From the NCBI RefSeq assembly GCF_007829955.1, contig NZ_VIWX01000001.1:1612001-1676000 (forward strand): a DNA stretch of 64,000 bases, given 5' to 3'. The notes beneath the pieces were generated by a model, which was not told the origin of the DNA, searched no databases, and worked only from the letters and a program-made list of their open reading frames with translations. Below, piece after piece: positions 1-9,479 of this stretch; position 1 is the first letter of the stretch; each line of letters begins with the position of its first letter. The position numbers were made by a program, and so were the translations under genes. The DNA is from Saccharopolyspora dendranthemae. GTDB lineage: Bacteria > Actinomycetota > Actinomycetes > Mycobacteriales > Pseudonocardiaceae.

Positions 1-883
1 GCACGAAGTCGAGATCGACGTGCTCGCCGTAGAAGTCGGTGTCCACATCGAGCACGAAGGCCTCGACGGTGCGCTCGGTCCCGGAGAACGTCGGGTTGCT
101 GCCCACCGACACGGCAGCGGGCATCGCCGGTCCGGGCTGCGGCGCACCGCGCCTGCGGTGGGTGAACCAGGCCGCGTAGACGCCGTCCGCCGGGATCGCC
201 GTGTAGTCCGGAGTGGACAGGTTGGCGGTCGGGAAGCCCAGCTCCTTGCCTCCGCGACCGTCACCGCGCACCACGATGCCCTCGATCCGGTGCTCGCGCC
301 CCAGAGCCGAGGCCGCGGCCAGCACGTCACCCGCGTCGATGCACGCGCGGATGTAGGTCGAGGAGAAGGTCACCGAGGTGGCGTCGGTGTCGTCGGAACG
401 CTCGACCGGACCCGAGACCAGCGCGTCGGAAGCGACGTCGAAGCCGAAGCGCTCGCCGAGCTTGGTCAGCAGTTCGATGTTGCCCGCAGCCTTGTGGCCG
501 AAGGTGAAGTTCTCGCCCACCACGACCTCGGCGGCGTGCAGCTTCTCGACGAGGATCTCGTGCGCGAAGCCCTCGGCGGGCACCCGGGACAGCTCGCGGG
601 TGAAGGGCACCACGCAGAACACGTCGACACCCAGCTTCTCGGCCAGTTCCGCCCGCCGCCGCAGCGTGGTCAGCTGCGCCGGGTGGCTCCCCGGACGCAC
701 CACCTCGGCCGGATGCGGGTCGAAGGTCATCAGCACGCAGGGAATCCCGCGCCGCCGGGCCTGCTGCACCGCGTGGGCGATGAGTTTCTGATGACCGCGA
801 TGCACTCCGTCGAAGACCCCGATGGTGACGACGCAACGGCCCCAACCACCGGGAATCTGCTCCAAACCACGCCAACGCTGCAC
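1..883 (-). CDS. ribF: Bifunctional riboflavin kinase/FAD synthetase (3' end cut by window)
   Basis: Makes FMN from riboflavin and FAD from FMN, in the cytoplasm. Reading from a GTG at 883, the protein begins VQRWRGLEQIPGGWGRCVVT and shows the adenylyltransferase nucleotide-binding motif GVFDGVHRGHQ near residue 22, then TFDPHPAEV. Further on it has the riboflavin kinase stretch IEGIVVRGDGRGGKELGFPTANL with the PTAN motif. About 294 codons are present; full-length family members are usually a little over 300 residues, so only the C-terminal tip is missing. It follows truB on the same strand after 83 bp, the common actinobacterial truB-ribF order. The GTG is chosen because the conserved N-terminus starts immediately after it. 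Identity is firm. Confidence 0.95.
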   Translation of the reverse strand, partial: MQRWRGLEQIPGGWGRCVVTIGVFDGVHRGHQKLIAHAVQQARRRGIPCVLMTFDPHPAEVVRPGSHPAQLTTLRRRAELAEKLGVDVFCVVPFTRELSRVPAEGFAHEILVEKLHAAEVVVGENFTFGHKAAGNIELLTKLGERFGFDVASDALVSGPVERSDDTDATSVTFSSTYIRACIDAGDVLAAASALGREHRIEGIVVRGDGRGGKELGFPTANLSTPDYTAIPADGVYAAWFTHRRRGAPQPGPAMPAAVSVGSNPTFSGTERTVEAFVLDVDTDFYGEHVDLDFV

Positions 884-966
884 GGTCCAGCAGCCTACTT
901 CCCCCGGACCGCAGCGCACTCAGCGGTGGATCCGAACCGGGCCTGAGCCCGACCTCGCAGCAGCGG

Positions 967-1875
967 TCAGTTGCCGGGGACGATGACCAGGACGGCCTTC
1001 GCCGTGCGGCCTCGGTCGCGGACCAGCGCCACTGCGCGACCGTCGGGCCCGAACATCCCGTACGTCCCCTCGACCCCGGCAGCGGTCACGACCTGCCCGT
1101 GCGACAGCGCCGTGGCCGTGGACGCGTCCACGTTGCGGCGGGGGAACGCCGTCTCGACGGCCTGGTCCAGGTCCATCGACAGCGCCGGCTCCTCCTCCAG
1201 CTGATCCAGCGTCCGCGCGGTGGCCAGGCCGAACGGTCCGACCCGGGTCCGCCGCAGCGCCGTGAGGTGCCCGCCGACGCCGAGCCCGGCACCGAGATCG
1301 CGGGCCAGCGCGCGCACGTAGGTGCCCGAGGAGCACTCCACCAGCACGTCCAGCTCGGTGGCGTCCTCGGTGCGCCGCAGCGCGAGCACGTCGAAGCGCG
1401 AGACGGTGACCGGCCGGGGGTCCAGCTCGACGGTCTCACCGCTGCGCGCGATGTCGTAGGCCCGGCGGCCGTTGACCTTGACCGCGCTGACCGCGCTCGG
1501 CACCTGCTGGAGATCGCCGGTCAGCGCCGCGACCCCGTCGCGGATCGCGGTCTCGTCCACTCCCGAACCGTCGGCGGCGGAGAGGATCTCGCCCTCGGCG
1601 TCGTCGGTGGTGGTCGAGGCTCCGAGCGTGATGGTCGCCAGGTAGGCCTTCGTGTCCAGCGCGAGGTGGCCGAGCAGCTTGGTCGCCCGCTCCAGGCCGA
1701 GCACGAGCACGCCGGTGGCCATCGGGTCCAGCGTCCCGGCATGTCCGACCCGGCGGGTGCCCATGATGCGTCGGACTCGGGACACCACGTCGTGCGAGGT
1801 CATCCCCGCCGGCTTGTCGACCACCAGCAGGCCTGGCGGAACGGCGGGACTCTGTTTGCGGGATTGCGCGGACAC
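967..1875 (-). CDS. truB: tRNA pseudouridine(55) synthase TruB
   Basis: Converts U55 to pseudouridine in the T loop of tRNAs. The 302-residue protein has the N-terminal signature GLLVVDKPAGMTSHDVV, followed by GTRRVGHAGTLDPMATGVL, which carries the catalytic aspartate in the GTLDP motif. A later segment, CSSGTYVRALARDLG, is the conserved RNA-contact motif, and a C-terminal PUA-like part follows. The GTG at 1875 is preferred over an out-of-frame ATG ten bases upstream because it leads straight into the conserved N-terminus. It lies 55 bp after the MATE gene and 83 bp before ribF, so co-transcription with both is likely. Confidence 0.96.
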   Translation of the reverse strand: MSAQSRKQSPAVPPGLLVVDKPAGMTSHDVVSRVRRIMGTRRVGHAGTLDPMATGVLVLGLERATKLLGHLALDTKAYLATITLGASTTTDDAEGEILSAADGSGVDETAIRDGVAALTGDLQQVPSAVSAVKVNGRRAYDIARSGETVELDPRPVTVSRFDVLALRRTEDATELDVLVECSSGTYVRALARDLGAGLGVGGHLTALRRTRVGPFGLATARTLDQLEEEPALSMDLDQAVETAFPRRNVDASTATALSHGQVVTAAGVEGTYGMFGPDGRAVALVRDRGRTAKAVLVIVPGN

Positions 1876-1930
1876 GGCGAGACATTTTTCCCGACCCCCC
1901 GGCGCACGCGCCCCCAGGGGTGCGGATCGG

Positions 1931-3259
1931 TCAGGCCGCCGCCGGGGCGTCCCGGGTCGCGCCGACCACGGCCCACTTGCCGGAGCGGGCCCGCAGCAGC
2001 AACGTCACCATCCGCAGCACCATGAACAGGCTCAGCCCGGTCCAGATGCCCACCAGTCCCCAGCCGAACGCCAGCGCCAGCCAGATCAGCGGCAGGTAGC
2101 CGATGACGGCGCTGAGGATCGTCGCCGTGCGCAAGTAGGCGGCGTCGCCCGCGCCGAGGAACACGCCGTCCAGCGCGAAGACCACGCCCGCCACCGGCTG
2201 CACCGCCACGAAGAACCACCAGGCGTGCGGCATCTCGGCGAGGACGGCGGCGTCGGTGGTGAACACCGAGGGCAGCACCCCGGACACGGCCGTGAAGAAG
2301 ACCGCCAGCCCGCAGCCGAAGACCAGGCTGTACCAGGTCACCTGCTTGGCGACGGCCTTCGCCCGCGTCACCGAGCCGCTGCCCAGGGCCGCTCCGACCA
2401 GCGACTGGGCGGCGATGGCCAACGAGTCCAGCACCAGCGACTGGAACATCCACAGCTGCCAGACGACCTGGTGCGCGGCCGCCGTCTCGGCGCCCGTCCG
2501 GGCCGCCACCGAGGTCGCGGACAGGAAGCAGACCTGGAAGGCCATGGTGCGCAGCACGAGGTCTCGGCCGAGGCCGAGCTGGGCGCGCATCCTGACCCCG
2601 TCGGGGCGCAGCGGCGCCTTCTCCACCAGCAGCGCGCGGATGAACAGGGCGGCGGCGATGGTCTGGCCGATCAGGTTCGCGAACGCCGAGCCCTCCAGCC
2701 CGAACCCCATCGGGTAGACCAGGATCGGGCAGAGCACCGCGGACACGCCGTTGCCGATGAGCGTGTAGCGCAGCGGCCGGACGGTGTCCTGCACACCGCG
2801 CATCCAGCCGTTCCCGGCCATCGTGATCAGCACCAGCGGGGCGCCGCACAGCGCGATGCGCAACCAGGTCCCGGCGGCGTCGGCCACCGGCCCCGGGCCT
2901 GCCAGCAGCTCGGCGACGGGCGTGGCGACCAGCTGGGCGATCAGCGACAGCACCACGCCCACGGCGACGCCGAGCCAGGTGGCCTGCACGCCTTCGGCGA
3001 CCGCCTCGGTGCGCCGACCGGCCCCGTGCAGCCGCGCGGTGCGCGCGGTGGTGCCGTAGGTGAGGAAGGTCAGCTGGCTGGAGATGAGCGTGAAGAGCGT
3101 TCCGCCGAGCGCGAGCCCGGCCAGCGGGATCGCCCCGAGGTGTCCGACCACGGCCGTGTCGACCAGCACGTACAGCGGTTCCGCCGCGAGCACGCCCAGA
3201 GCCGGGACGGCGAGCCCCAGCACCTTGCGCGGTGACACCCGTTCCCCGACCTCGGACAC
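1931..3259 (-). CDS. dinF: MATE family (DinF-type) efflux transporter
   Basis: A cation-coupled multidrug/toxin exporter of the inner membrane. The 442-residue product begins VSEVGERVSPRKVLGLAVPA and is made of about twelve hydrophobic segments, with the family features EPLYVLVDTAVVGHLG near residue 28 and AFANLIGQTIAAALF in the middle. The GTG at 3259 has a GGGAG ribosome site about five bases upstream; longer in-frame starts would run into the divergent gene at 3326. In mycobacteria dinF directly follows the DHH phosphoesterase gene; here a plus-strand gene lies between them. Substrate unknown. The family is certain; the DinF subgroup is inferred from context and similarity. Confidence 0.9.
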   Translation of the reverse strand: MSEVGERVSPRKVLGLAVPALGVLAAEPLYVLVDTAVVGHLGAIPLAGLALGGTLFTLISSQLTFLTYGTTARTARLHGAGRRTEAVAEGVQATWLGVAVGVVLSLIAQLVATPVAELLAGPGPVADAAGTWLRIALCGAPLVLITMAGNGWMRGVQDTVRPLRYTLIGNGVSAVLCPILVYPMGFGLEGSAFANLIGQTIAAALFIRALLVEKAPLRPDGVRMRAQLGLGRDLVLRTMAFQVCFLSATSVAARTGAETAAAHQVVWQLWMFQSLVLDSLAIAAQSLVGAALGSGSVTRAKAVAKQVTWYSLVFGCGLAVFFTAVSGVLPSVFTTDAAVLAEMPHAWWFFVAVQPVAGVVFALDGVFLGAGDAAYLRTATILSAVIGYLPLIWLALAFGWGLVGIWTGLSLFMVLRMVTLLLRARSGKWAVVGATRDAPAAA

Positions 3260-3325
3260 TTCATCTCCCGGTAAGCTACGACTGATGGGTTCGCCCCTGA
3301 CGAAGGGTAGCGGTAAGGAGCGACA

Positions 3326-3865
3326 GTGGATAGCGCCGATTACACAGAGGTCGCGCTCCGGCTGGCCAACGCCGAGCTGACCGATGTCGAATCGGTTCGC
3401 GCCGCTTTGCACGACGAGCCCTGGTGGGCCGACCGGCTGCGCGAGTCCGACCTGCCGCTGCTGCGCGAGGTCGCGGGCGGTCTTCGCCGTGCGCTCGCCG
3501 CCATGGTCGCCGGCCCGGGGCACGCCCAGGACGAGACGGTGCGCTCCGAGATCAACGCCCTGCTGGGCACCCACCCCCCGCGACCGAGGCTCTCCGGCCA
3601 CGGCGGTCACGACGACGTCCCGAACTGGCACGTGCACGTGGCCGGGCCGGACGCACCCGCCGTGGACGAGGTCGTGGCTGCGGCGGCGTGGGGGCTCGCG
3701 CAGGGCGTGGTCCACCACGGCACCCGGCGCTGGGGCCGCTGTCAGGCCGAAGGCTGCGGGACCTACTTCCTCGACACCTCCACCAACCAGGCCAAGCGCT
3801 TCTGCTCACCGCGCTGCGCCAATCGCGTGCACGTGGCCGCTTTCCGCGCCCGCAAGCGCTCCTGA
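3326..3865 (+). CDS. CGNR zinc-finger / ABATE domain protein
   Basis: A 179-residue protein of the actinobacterial ABATE-CGNR family, thought to be a stress- or nutrient-related nucleic-acid-binding regulator; its exact target is unknown. The N-terminal part (about 1-130) is the helical ABATE-type region. The C-terminus holds CQAEGCGTYFLDTSTNQAKR followed by FCSPRCANRVHVAAFR, a four-cysteine zinc finger ending in the diagnostic CxNR motif (CANR here). The GTG at 3326 has AAGGAG five bases upstream. It is divergent from the MATE gene with a 66-bp shared promoter region and converges on nrnA with 22 bp between stops. It looks inserted into an otherwise conserved minus-strand cluster. Confidence 0.88.
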   Translation: MDSADYTEVALRLANAELTDVESVRAALHDEPWWADRLRESDLPLLREVAGGLRRALAAMVAGPGHAQDETVRSEINALLGTHPPRPRLSGHGGHDDVPNWHVHVAGPDAPAVDEVVAAAAWGLAQGVVHHGTRRWGRCQAEGCGTYFLDTSTNQAKRFCSPRCANRVHVAAFRARKRS

Positions 3866-3887
3866 CGCCTCGCGGGAGCGGACCCGC

Positions 3888-4910
3888 TCACGAGGTGAGG
3901 AGAGGGGCGTCGTCCAGGGCCTTGCGGAGCGCCGAGAGGATCTCGTGCTCTTCACCGCGTGCGGTGAACCCGGACGCCAGGCGGTGGCCGCCGCCCCCGC
4001 AGGCGTTGGCCGCGTGGCTGACGTCGATGCGGCTGTCGGCGCGCAGCGACACCGACCACTGCCCGGCGCCGATCTCCTTGAGCACCGCGGCGACCTCCGC
4101 CTCGGAGGTGGTGCGGATGAGGTCGATGACGCTGTCGACGTCCTCCCCGCCCAGCCCGACCGCCTGGTCCTCGCGGACCGTGGCGTGCACGAGACCCAGG
4201 CCCTGGGCCGCGGCCGGTTCCAGCTGGGCTCGGGCCAGCACGTCCGCGAGCATCCCCATGAACGCGAACGGATGGGTGTCCAGCATCGGTTTGGTGGTGG
4301 CCTCCGGTTCGACGCCCGCCTCGATCAGGCGCGCGGCCACGCGGTGCACGTCGGCACCGGCGTGCCGGAAGGAGCGGGTGTCGGTGACCAGGCCCGCGTA
4401 CAGGCAACGGGCGATCGGCTGGTCCAGCTCCACCCTCAGCTCGTCGAGGACCCGCTGCACGATCAGCACGGTGGCCTCGGCCGACTCGTCGATGACGTGC
4501 AGCGTTCCGTAGCGGGTGTTGGAGACGTGGTGGTCCAGGACGATCACCTCGCCACCGGCGGCGATGGTGGCCTCGACCCGGTCGGCGAGCTTGCCCAGCC
4601 GGTCGAGGCTGCCGGTGTCGCACACGACCAGCAGCGGAGGCGCGGCCGGCACCTCCGACGGGGGCACGATGAGGCCGTCGGCGTCGAGGCCGCGCAGCGA
4701 TCGAGCGGGCTCGTCCGGATGCCCGAAGGACACCCGGACCGCGCTACCGCGCTTCTTCAGCGCTCGGCCCAGCGCGAGCGCGCTGCCGAGGGCGTCCGCA
4801 TCGGGGTTGACGTGCCCGAACAGGGTCACGTCGGACGCCACCGCGAGCTCGCCCGCGGCCAGCGCGACGGCTTCCGCCAGGGACTCGCCCGAGTCGGGTT
4901 GCCCGCGCAC
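3888..4910 (-). CDS. nrnA: DHH/DHHA1 phosphoesterase, NrnA-like
   Basis: Degrades nanoRNAs and short linear dinucleotides and, in related proteins, dephosphorylates pAp. The 340-residue protein has the DHH-superfamily metal motifs in order: GHVNPDADALGSALAL near residue 32, VVCDTGSLDRLG near 94, VLDHHVSNTRYG near 123, and GLVTDTRSF near 170. The DHHA1 half ends with the substrate-binding ANACGGGGHRLASGF motif. The GTG at 4910 is chosen because a GGAGG site lies six bases upstream. It is 72 bp downstream of rbfA, the usual rbfA-nrnA order, with a small hairpin in the gap. The biochemical specificity (pApA, c-di-AMP products or pAp) is inferred from the family. Confidence 0.92.
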   Translation of the reverse strand: MRGQPDSGESLAEAVALAAGELAVASDVTLFGHVNPDADALGSALALGRALKKRGSAVRVSFGHPDEPARSLRGLDADGLIVPPSEVPAAPPLLVVCDTGSLDRLGKLADRVEATIAAGGEVIVLDHHVSNTRYGTLHVIDESAEATVLIVQRVLDELRVELDQPIARCLYAGLVTDTRSFRHAGADVHRVAARLIEAGVEPEATTKPMLDTHPFAFMGMLADVLARAQLEPAAAQGLGLVHATVREDQAVGLGGEDVDSVIDLIRTTSEAEVAAVLKEIGAGQWSVSLRADSRIDVSHAANACGGGGHRLASGFTARGEEHEILSALRKALDDAPLLTS

Positions 4911-4923
4911 ACGTCACCTCCAC

Positions 4924-4956
4924 GTCATCGGCGGCCTTCTGGCGGTCACCGATGAC
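4924..4956 (-). other. Hairpin in rbfA-nrnA spacer
   Basis: The arms GTCATCGG and CCGATGAC are perfect 8-base complements separated by 17 bases, lying between the rbfA stop and the nrnA start. It could be a weak attenuator or an RNA-processing site that lowers nrnA expression relative to rbfA. No U-tract is present. Function is inferred only from position. Confidence 0.4.
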
Positions 4957-4982
4957 CAACGCACCCGATGCGGCGCCGCGAC

Positions 4983-5483
4983 TCAACCACCTTGTGGGCC
5001 ACGACGCACATCGGCGTCGGAAAAGTCCTCGTCATCGACACCGTCGGTGTCGTCGTCATCATCTTCGGTGCTCGACCGGTAGGGATCGGCTTCGCCTGCC
5101 GGGACCGCTCCCGAGGCCAGTCGCGCGACCTCGTCGTCGGCCTCCTTGGCCTTGGCCAGCAGCTCCTCCATCCGGCGGGCCTGGTCCGGAACGGTGTCCG
5201 CGACGAAGCTCAGCGTGGGGGTGAACCGCACACCGGTCTGGTCGCCGACGCGGGAGCGCAGCACGCCGGTGGCGCTGTTGAGCGCCGCCGCCGTCGAAGC
5301 GTAGTCGGCGTCATCGCCGAAGACCGTGTAGTAGACCGTTGCGTCCCGCAGGTCGGGGGTGACTCGCGCGTCGGTGATCGTCACCATCGCCAGTCGCGGG
5401 TCCTTGACCTCGTGTTCCAGCCCGGACGCGACGATCTGCGCGATGCGCTTGGCCAGCCTGCGGGCGCGCGCCGTATCAGCCAC
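4983..5483 (-). CDS. rbfA: 30S ribosome-binding factor RbfA
   Basis: Assists late maturation of the 30S subunit and 16S rRNA 5'-end processing. The 166-residue protein has the family N-terminus [20 protein letters not shown], the central [20 protein letters not shown] and the [19 protein letters not shown] segment. Beyond the globular domain, about 35 residues form a very acidic tail ([18 protein letters not shown]), as often seen in actinobacteria. The GTG at 5483 has a strong GAAGGAGG site just upstream. It lies downstream of infB and the DUF503 gene in the nusA-infB operon; a palindrome of the dispersed TCATGA type lies in the 126-bp gap before it. Confidence 0.95.
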   Translation of the reverse strand: MADTARARRLAKRIAQIVASGLEHEVKDPRLAMVTITDARVTPDLRDATVYYTVFGDDADYASTAAALNSATGVLRSRVGDQTGVRFTPTLSFVADTVPDQARRMEELLAKAKEADDEVARLASGAVPAGEADPYRSSTEDDDDDTDGVDDEDFSDADVRRGPQGG

Positions 5484-5557
5484 GACGCACCTCCTTCTTG
5501 CAAGAGAGCTTCATACACCCGCGGTGATCCGGCAGGTGGGTCTTCTTGTCGAGGATG

Positions 5558-5583
5558 GGGGAAGTGTTCATGAGAACTTCCCC
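5558..5583. repeat. Dispersed TCATGA palindrome, copy 1 (degenerate)
   Basis: A 26-bp inverted repeat whose left half is GGGGAAGTGT, centre TCATGA and right half GAACTTCCCC; 8 of 10 arm bases pair. The same element occurs at 14784-14835 and 19806-19831. It lies between DUF503 and rbfA, both on the minus strand, so here it would act inside an operon rather than at a convergent end. Confidence 0.7.
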
Positions 5584-5609
5584 AGAACAACCCCGACGCA
5601 CTCCTCCTC

Positions 5610-5903
5610 CTAGTCCTCCGGCCCCAGCATGCGCTGCCGAGCGGAGAGGAGTTCGAGCTCCGGGCGAGCCGCCACCAGGCGCTCGCAGGACTCCAGGACC
5701 TCGCGCACGTGCGAGGCGTCGCCGGAGACGGCCGCGACTCCGAGCAGGGCGCGGCGGTGGAGATCTTGATCGCCGGCTTCGGAGACGGCGACCTCGAAGC
5801 GGCGGCGCAGTTCGGCCAGCACCGGCCGCACCACCGCGCGCTTCTGCTTCAGCGAGTGGACGTCGCCCAGCAGCACGTCCAGTTCGAGCGCACCGACGTA
5901 CAT
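5610..5903 (-). CDS. DUF503 family protein
   Basis: A 97-residue protein with the DUF503 hallmark N-terminus MYVGALELDVLLGDVHSLKQ then KRAVVRPVLAELRRRF. This family sits between infB and rbfA in many actinobacteria and Firmicutes (YlxP type) and is presumed to help ribosome biogenesis or RNA metabolism, but no activity is established. The fold is a small ferredoxin-like alpha/beta domain, and the last third is rich in charged helix. The ATG at 5903 is the only sensible start. It is 64 bp downstream of infB. Operon membership is well supported by position; the molecular role is unknown. Confidence 0.9.
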   Translation of the reverse strand: MYVGALELDVLLGDVHSLKQKRAVVRPVLAELRRRFEVAVSEAGDQDLHRRALLGVAAVSGDASHVREVLESCERLVAARPELELLSARQRMLGPED

Positions 5904-5967
5904 GGGCGGAATCTACCTCCGAGCCCGCGCAGGGGGCCCGTTGCGGACCCCCTGCGCAGGTGCGATG

Positions 5968-8958
5968 TCAGTCGCGAGGCTTCTCGCGCATCTCGTACGG
6001 CTCGATGATGTCGCCGACCTTGAGGTCGTTGTACGACCCCAGGGTGAGACCGCACTCGAACCCGTCGCGGACCTCGGTGGCGTCGTCCTTGAACCTCTTC
6101 AGCGAGTTGACCGTGAGGTTCTCGGCGACGACCACGTTGTCCCGCAGCAGGCGTGCCTTCGCGTTCCGCTTGACGATGCCGTCGGTGACCATGCAACCGG
6201 CGATCGTGCCGACCTTCGAGGACTTGAAGACCTCGCGGATCTCGGCGCGGCCGAGCTCGACTTCCTCGTACTCGGGCTTGAGCATGCCCTTGAGGGCCTG
6301 CTCGATGTCCTCGATGGCGCGGTAGATCACCGAGTAGTACCGGATCTCGACGCCCTCGCGGTTGGCGACCTCGGCCGCCTTGCCCTCGGCCCGGACGTTG
6401 AAGCCCAGGACGATGGTGTTCTCCGCAGTGGCGAGGTTGATGTCCGACTCGTTGATGCCACCGACGCCGCGGTGGATCACCCGGAGCTCGACCTCTTCGC
6501 CGACCTCGATCTTCATCAGGGACTCTTCGAGCGCCTCGACGGTACCCGAGTTGTCACCCTTGATGATCAGGTTCAGCTGGTTGGTCTCCTTGAGCACCTT
6601 GTCCAGGTCCTCGAGGCTGACCCGCTTGCGCTTGGCGGCGTTCTGCGCCTCGCGGATGCGGGCTCCGCGGCGGTCGGCGATCTGCCGGGCGACCCGGTCC
6701 TCGTCGACCACCAGGAAGGAGTCACCGGCACCGGGCACCGACGTGAAGCCGATGACCTGGACCGGCCGCGACGGGGTCGCCGTCGAGACGTCCTCGTCGT
6801 TCTCGTTGATCATGCGGCGAACGCGGCCGTAGGCGTCACCGGCGACGACCGAGTCGCCGACGCGGAGAGTGCCTCGCTGCACCAGCACCGTGGCCACCGG
6901 GCCGCGACCGCGGTCCAGGTGCGCCTCGATCGCGACACCCTGCGCCGACATGCCCGGGTTGGCCCGGAGGTCCAGCGACGCGTCGGCGGTCAGCAGGATC
7001 GCGTCCAGCAGAGCCTCGATGTTGGTGCCCTGCTTGGCGGAGATCTCGACGAACATCGTCTCGCCGCCGTACTCCTCGGCCACCAGGTTGTACTCGGTCA
7101 GCTGCTGGCGGATCTTGTCCGGGTTCGCACCCTCGACGTCGATCTTGTTGACCGCGACCACGATCGGCACACCTGCGGCCTGGGCGTGGTTGATCGCCTC
7201 GACCGTCTGCGGCATGACGCCGTCGTCCGCGGCGACCACCAGCACGGCGATGTCCGTCGACTTCGCACCGCGGGCACGCATGGCGGTGAACGCCTCGTGA
7301 CCAGGGGTGTCGATGAAGGTGACGGGCCGCTCGTTGCCCTCCAGCTCGGTGACGACCTGGTAGGCACCGATGTGCTGCGTGATGCCGCCGGCCTCGCCGG
7401 CCTGCACGTTCGCCTTCCGGATGGTGTCCAGCAGTCGCGTCTTACCGTGGTCGACGTGACCCATGACGGTCACGACCGGCGGACGGGCTGCCAGCTCCTC
7501 CTCGGAGGAGCCCGGGTCGCCGTAGCTGATGTCGAACGACTGCAGCAGCTCCCGGTCCTCGTCCTCGGGGGAGACCATCTCGACCTTGTAGTTCATCTCC
7601 TGGCCGAGGAGCTCGAGGATCTCGTCGGAGACGGACTGGGTCGCGGTGACCATCTCACCGAGGTGGAACATCGCCTGCACCAGCGAAGCCGGGTTGGCGT
7701 TGATCTTCTCGGCGAAGTCGGTCAGCGAAGCACCGCGGCGCAGGCGAAGGGTCTCGCCGTTACCGCGCGGGAGGCGGACGCCGCCGACGGACGGCGCCTG
7801 CATGTTCTCCATGTACTCCTGGCGCTTCTGCCGCTTCGACTTGCGACCGCGCTTCGCGGGACCGCCGGGACGACCGAAGGCGCCCGCCGTGCCGCCACGA
7901 CCACCGGGACCGCCCGGACGGCCACCGCCGCCGGGACGACCGCGGAAGCCACCGCCGGCCGGAGCTCCACCCGGAGCGCCGCCGCCACCGCCGCCGGGGC
8001 GGAATCCACCGCCACCGCCACCGGGACGACCGCCGCCACCGGGACGACCGCCACCGCCGCCACCAGGGCCGCCGCCGGGACGACCGCCACCGCGACCGCC
8101 ACCAGGGCCACCGCCGGGGCCGCCACGGGCCGGACGCGGAGGCATCATGCCGGGGTTCGGACGCGGAGGCATCATGCCCGGGTTCGGACGCGAACCGCCG
8201 CCGCCACCGCCGCCTTCGCCGCGCGGGGCGTTGTTGCCGCCACCGGCAGGAGCGGTACCGGCACCCTGACCGCCGCCGCGGCGCTGGTCGTCACGACCGC
8301 GACCGGGACCCTGCTGGCCACCGCGGTCCTGCCGCGGACCGGGGCCGGGACGGCCCGGACGCTGCTGCGGAGCACCCTGACCGACGCCGAACGGGTTGTT
8401 GCCGACGCGCGGGGGCTTCGGACCGGGCTTGGGAGCCTTGGGACGCGCACCGGCGTCGCCCTCCCCGCCCGGAGCCTTGGGACCCGGCTTCGGACCCGGC
8501 TTGGGGCCGGGCTTGGCGTCGCCCTGGGGCTTGTCGGCCTTGGGCTGCTCGAACTTCGGCTCTTCGACCTTGGGGGCCTCGGCCTGGGGCTCGGCGGCCG
8601 CGGCCGGAGCCGGAGTCGGTTCCGCCTGCGGCTCGGGCTCGGGCTTGGGGGTCGGTTTCGGACCCGGCTTGGGGCCGGGCTTGGGCGCCTCGGCACGCGG
8701 GCCGGGCTTGGGGCCGGGCTTGGGCGCCGACGATCCGGCGCTCGCCGCCTTGGGCTCGCTCTGAGCGGGCTTGCCGCTGTCGCCGCTCTTCTTCGACGAC
8801 TTGGCGTACGCGTCACGGAGCCTGCGCGCCACCGGGGCTTCCACGGTGGAGGACGCAGACTTCACGTACTCGCCCTGCTCGGCGAGCTTGTTCAGAACTT
8901 CCTTGCTGGTTACACCGAGCTCTTTTGCGAGCTCATGCACGCGGGCCTTGCCTGCCAC
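5968..8958 (-). CDS. infB: Translation initiation factor IF-2
   Basis: GTPase that places fMet-tRNA on the 30S subunit and promotes subunit joining. Starting at the GTG at 8958 the protein is 996 residues: an IF2N domain ([20 protein letters not shown]), then about 350 residues of Pro/Lys/Ala- and Gly/Arg-rich low-complexity linker, a second IF2N domain, the G domain (GHVDHGKT for G1, DTPGHEAF for G3, NKID for G4), and the beta-barrel and C-terminal domains. An ATG four codons upstream is open, but the GTG matches the usual [10 protein letters not shown] start and has GAGGAG properly spaced. The Gly-rich linker with tandem [12 protein letters not shown] motifs is actinobacterial in style. Upstream neighbours are ylxR and nusA. 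Confidence 0.98.
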   Translation of the reverse strand: MAGKARVHELAKELGVTSKEVLNKLAEQGEYVKSASSTVEAPVARRLRDAYAKSSKKSGDSGKPAQSEPKAASAGSSAPKPGPKPGPRAEAPKPGPKPGPKPTPKPEPEPQAEPTPAPAAAAEPQAEAPKVEEPKFEQPKADKPQGDAKPGPKPGPKPGPKAPGGEGDAGARPKAPKPGPKPPRVGNNPFGVGQGAPQQRPGRPGPGPRQDRGGQQGPGRGRDDQRRGGGQGAGTAPAGGGNNAPRGEGGGGGGGSRPNPGMMPPRPNPGMMPPRPARGGPGGGPGGGRGGGRPGGGPGGGGGGRPGGGGRPGGGGGGFRPGGGGGGAPGGAPAGGGFRGRPGGGGRPGGPGGRGGTAGAFGRPGGPAKRGRKSKRQKRQEYMENMQAPSVGGVRLPRGNGETLRLRRGASLTDFAEKINANPASLVQAMFHLGEMVTATQSVSDEILELLGQEMNYKVEMVSPEDEDRELLQSFDISYGDPGSSEEELAARPPVVTVMGHVDHGKTRLLDTIRKANVQAGEAGGITQHIGAYQVVTELEGNERPVTFIDTPGHEAFTAMRARGAKSTDIAVLVVAADDGVMPQTVEAINHAQAAGVPIVVAVNKIDVEGANPDKIRQQLTEYNLVAEEYGGETMFVEISAKQGTNIEALLDAILLTADASLDLRANPGMSAQGVAIEAHLDRGRGPVATVLVQRGTLRVGDSVVAGDAYGRVRRMINENDEDVSTATPSRPVQVIGFTSVPGAGDSFLVVDEDRVARQIADRRGARIREAQNAAKRKRVSLEDLDKVLKETNQLNLIIKGDNSGTVEALEESLMKIEVGEEVELRVIHRGVGGINESDINLATAENTIVLGFNVRAEGKAAEVANREGVEIRYYSVIYRAIEDIEQALKGMLKPEYEEVELGRAEIREVFKSSKVGTIAGCMVTDGIVKRNAKARLLRDNVVVAENLTVNSLKRFKDDATEVRDGFECGLTLGSYNDLKVGDIIEPYEMREKPRD

Positions 8959-9050
8959 TGCTCTCCTCATCTGGGTGAGGCCGGGCGGCAGTCCCGCACG
9001 ACCTCGTCCTATCGCCGATGCGCGTTCATGGCTTCAGCTTCACGGCTGAT

Positions 9051-9374
9051 TCATGACGGGTCGACCTGCTTTCCTTCGGTTGCCTGGCGCGGGACGGATC
9101 CCGCGTCGGTCATGTCCTGAGCCGCCGCAGGCGGTTGCCCGGCACTCAAGTGGTGTTGCACGGCTGAGGTGTCGAGAGATCCCGGCACTCGAAGCGCCCG
9201 CGGAAAAGCCCGGCGCCGTTCGGCCAGACGAAGGCAAGCCGGATCAGGGTGCAGCCAGGCTCCCCGACCCGGTCGCCGATGCCGCGGATCGGGAACCGCG
9301 AAGGGACCCGAACCACCGACCTCAGCCACCACACGTAGCAGCTCAACGGCCGACGTCCGAGTACGACAACCCAC
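9051..9374 (-). CDS. ylxR: YlxR (DUF448) RNA-binding protein, start uncertain
   Basis: Small basic nucleoid/RNA-binding protein found between nusA and infB. The 107 residues read from a GTG at 9374 contain VGCRTRTSAVELLRVVAE, RRPGRGAWLHPDPACLRLAE and RRRAFPRAL, all YlxR hallmarks. The family motif normally reads R-T-C-V-G-C-R, and the bases encoding RHAPVRTC are present in frame just upstream of this GTG. No ATG, GTG, TTG or CTG occurs between them and the nusA stop, which is in the same frame. The real start is therefore either this GTG (losing part of the motif) or a rare codon such as ATC at 9428, which has GAGGGGAG upstream. A sequencing error or frameshift is also possible. Confidence 0.8.
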   Translation of the reverse strand: MGCRTRTSAVELLRVVAEVGGSGPFAVPDPRHRRPGRGAWLHPDPACLRLAERRRAFPRALRVPGSLDTSAVQHHLSAGQPPAAAQDMTDAGSVPRQATEGKQVDPS

Positions 9375-9479
9375 ACACGTGCGAACCGGTGCATGGCGTT
9401 CACCATTCCCGGATTGACTCGTGTGGATTGATCGCTCCCCTCGCGTCGAGCCTCGATTAACGATTCTAACCCGAGGGCG

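Noticed and set aside
1652-3235. A 527-codon plus-strand frame rich in Gln, Arg and His
   Set aside because: It is antisense to truB and the MATE gene, and its composition is typical of shadow frames.
7880-8200. Gly/Pro-rich repeats resembling a tandem repeat or CRISPR-like array
   Set aside because: This is the low-complexity linker inside infB. Unit length varies and there are no unique spacers.
5902-9120. A 1,072-codon plus-strand open frame opposite infB
   Set aside because: It is the antisense of the IF-2 gene; its composition mirrors the Gly/Pro-rich linker and shows no family motifs.
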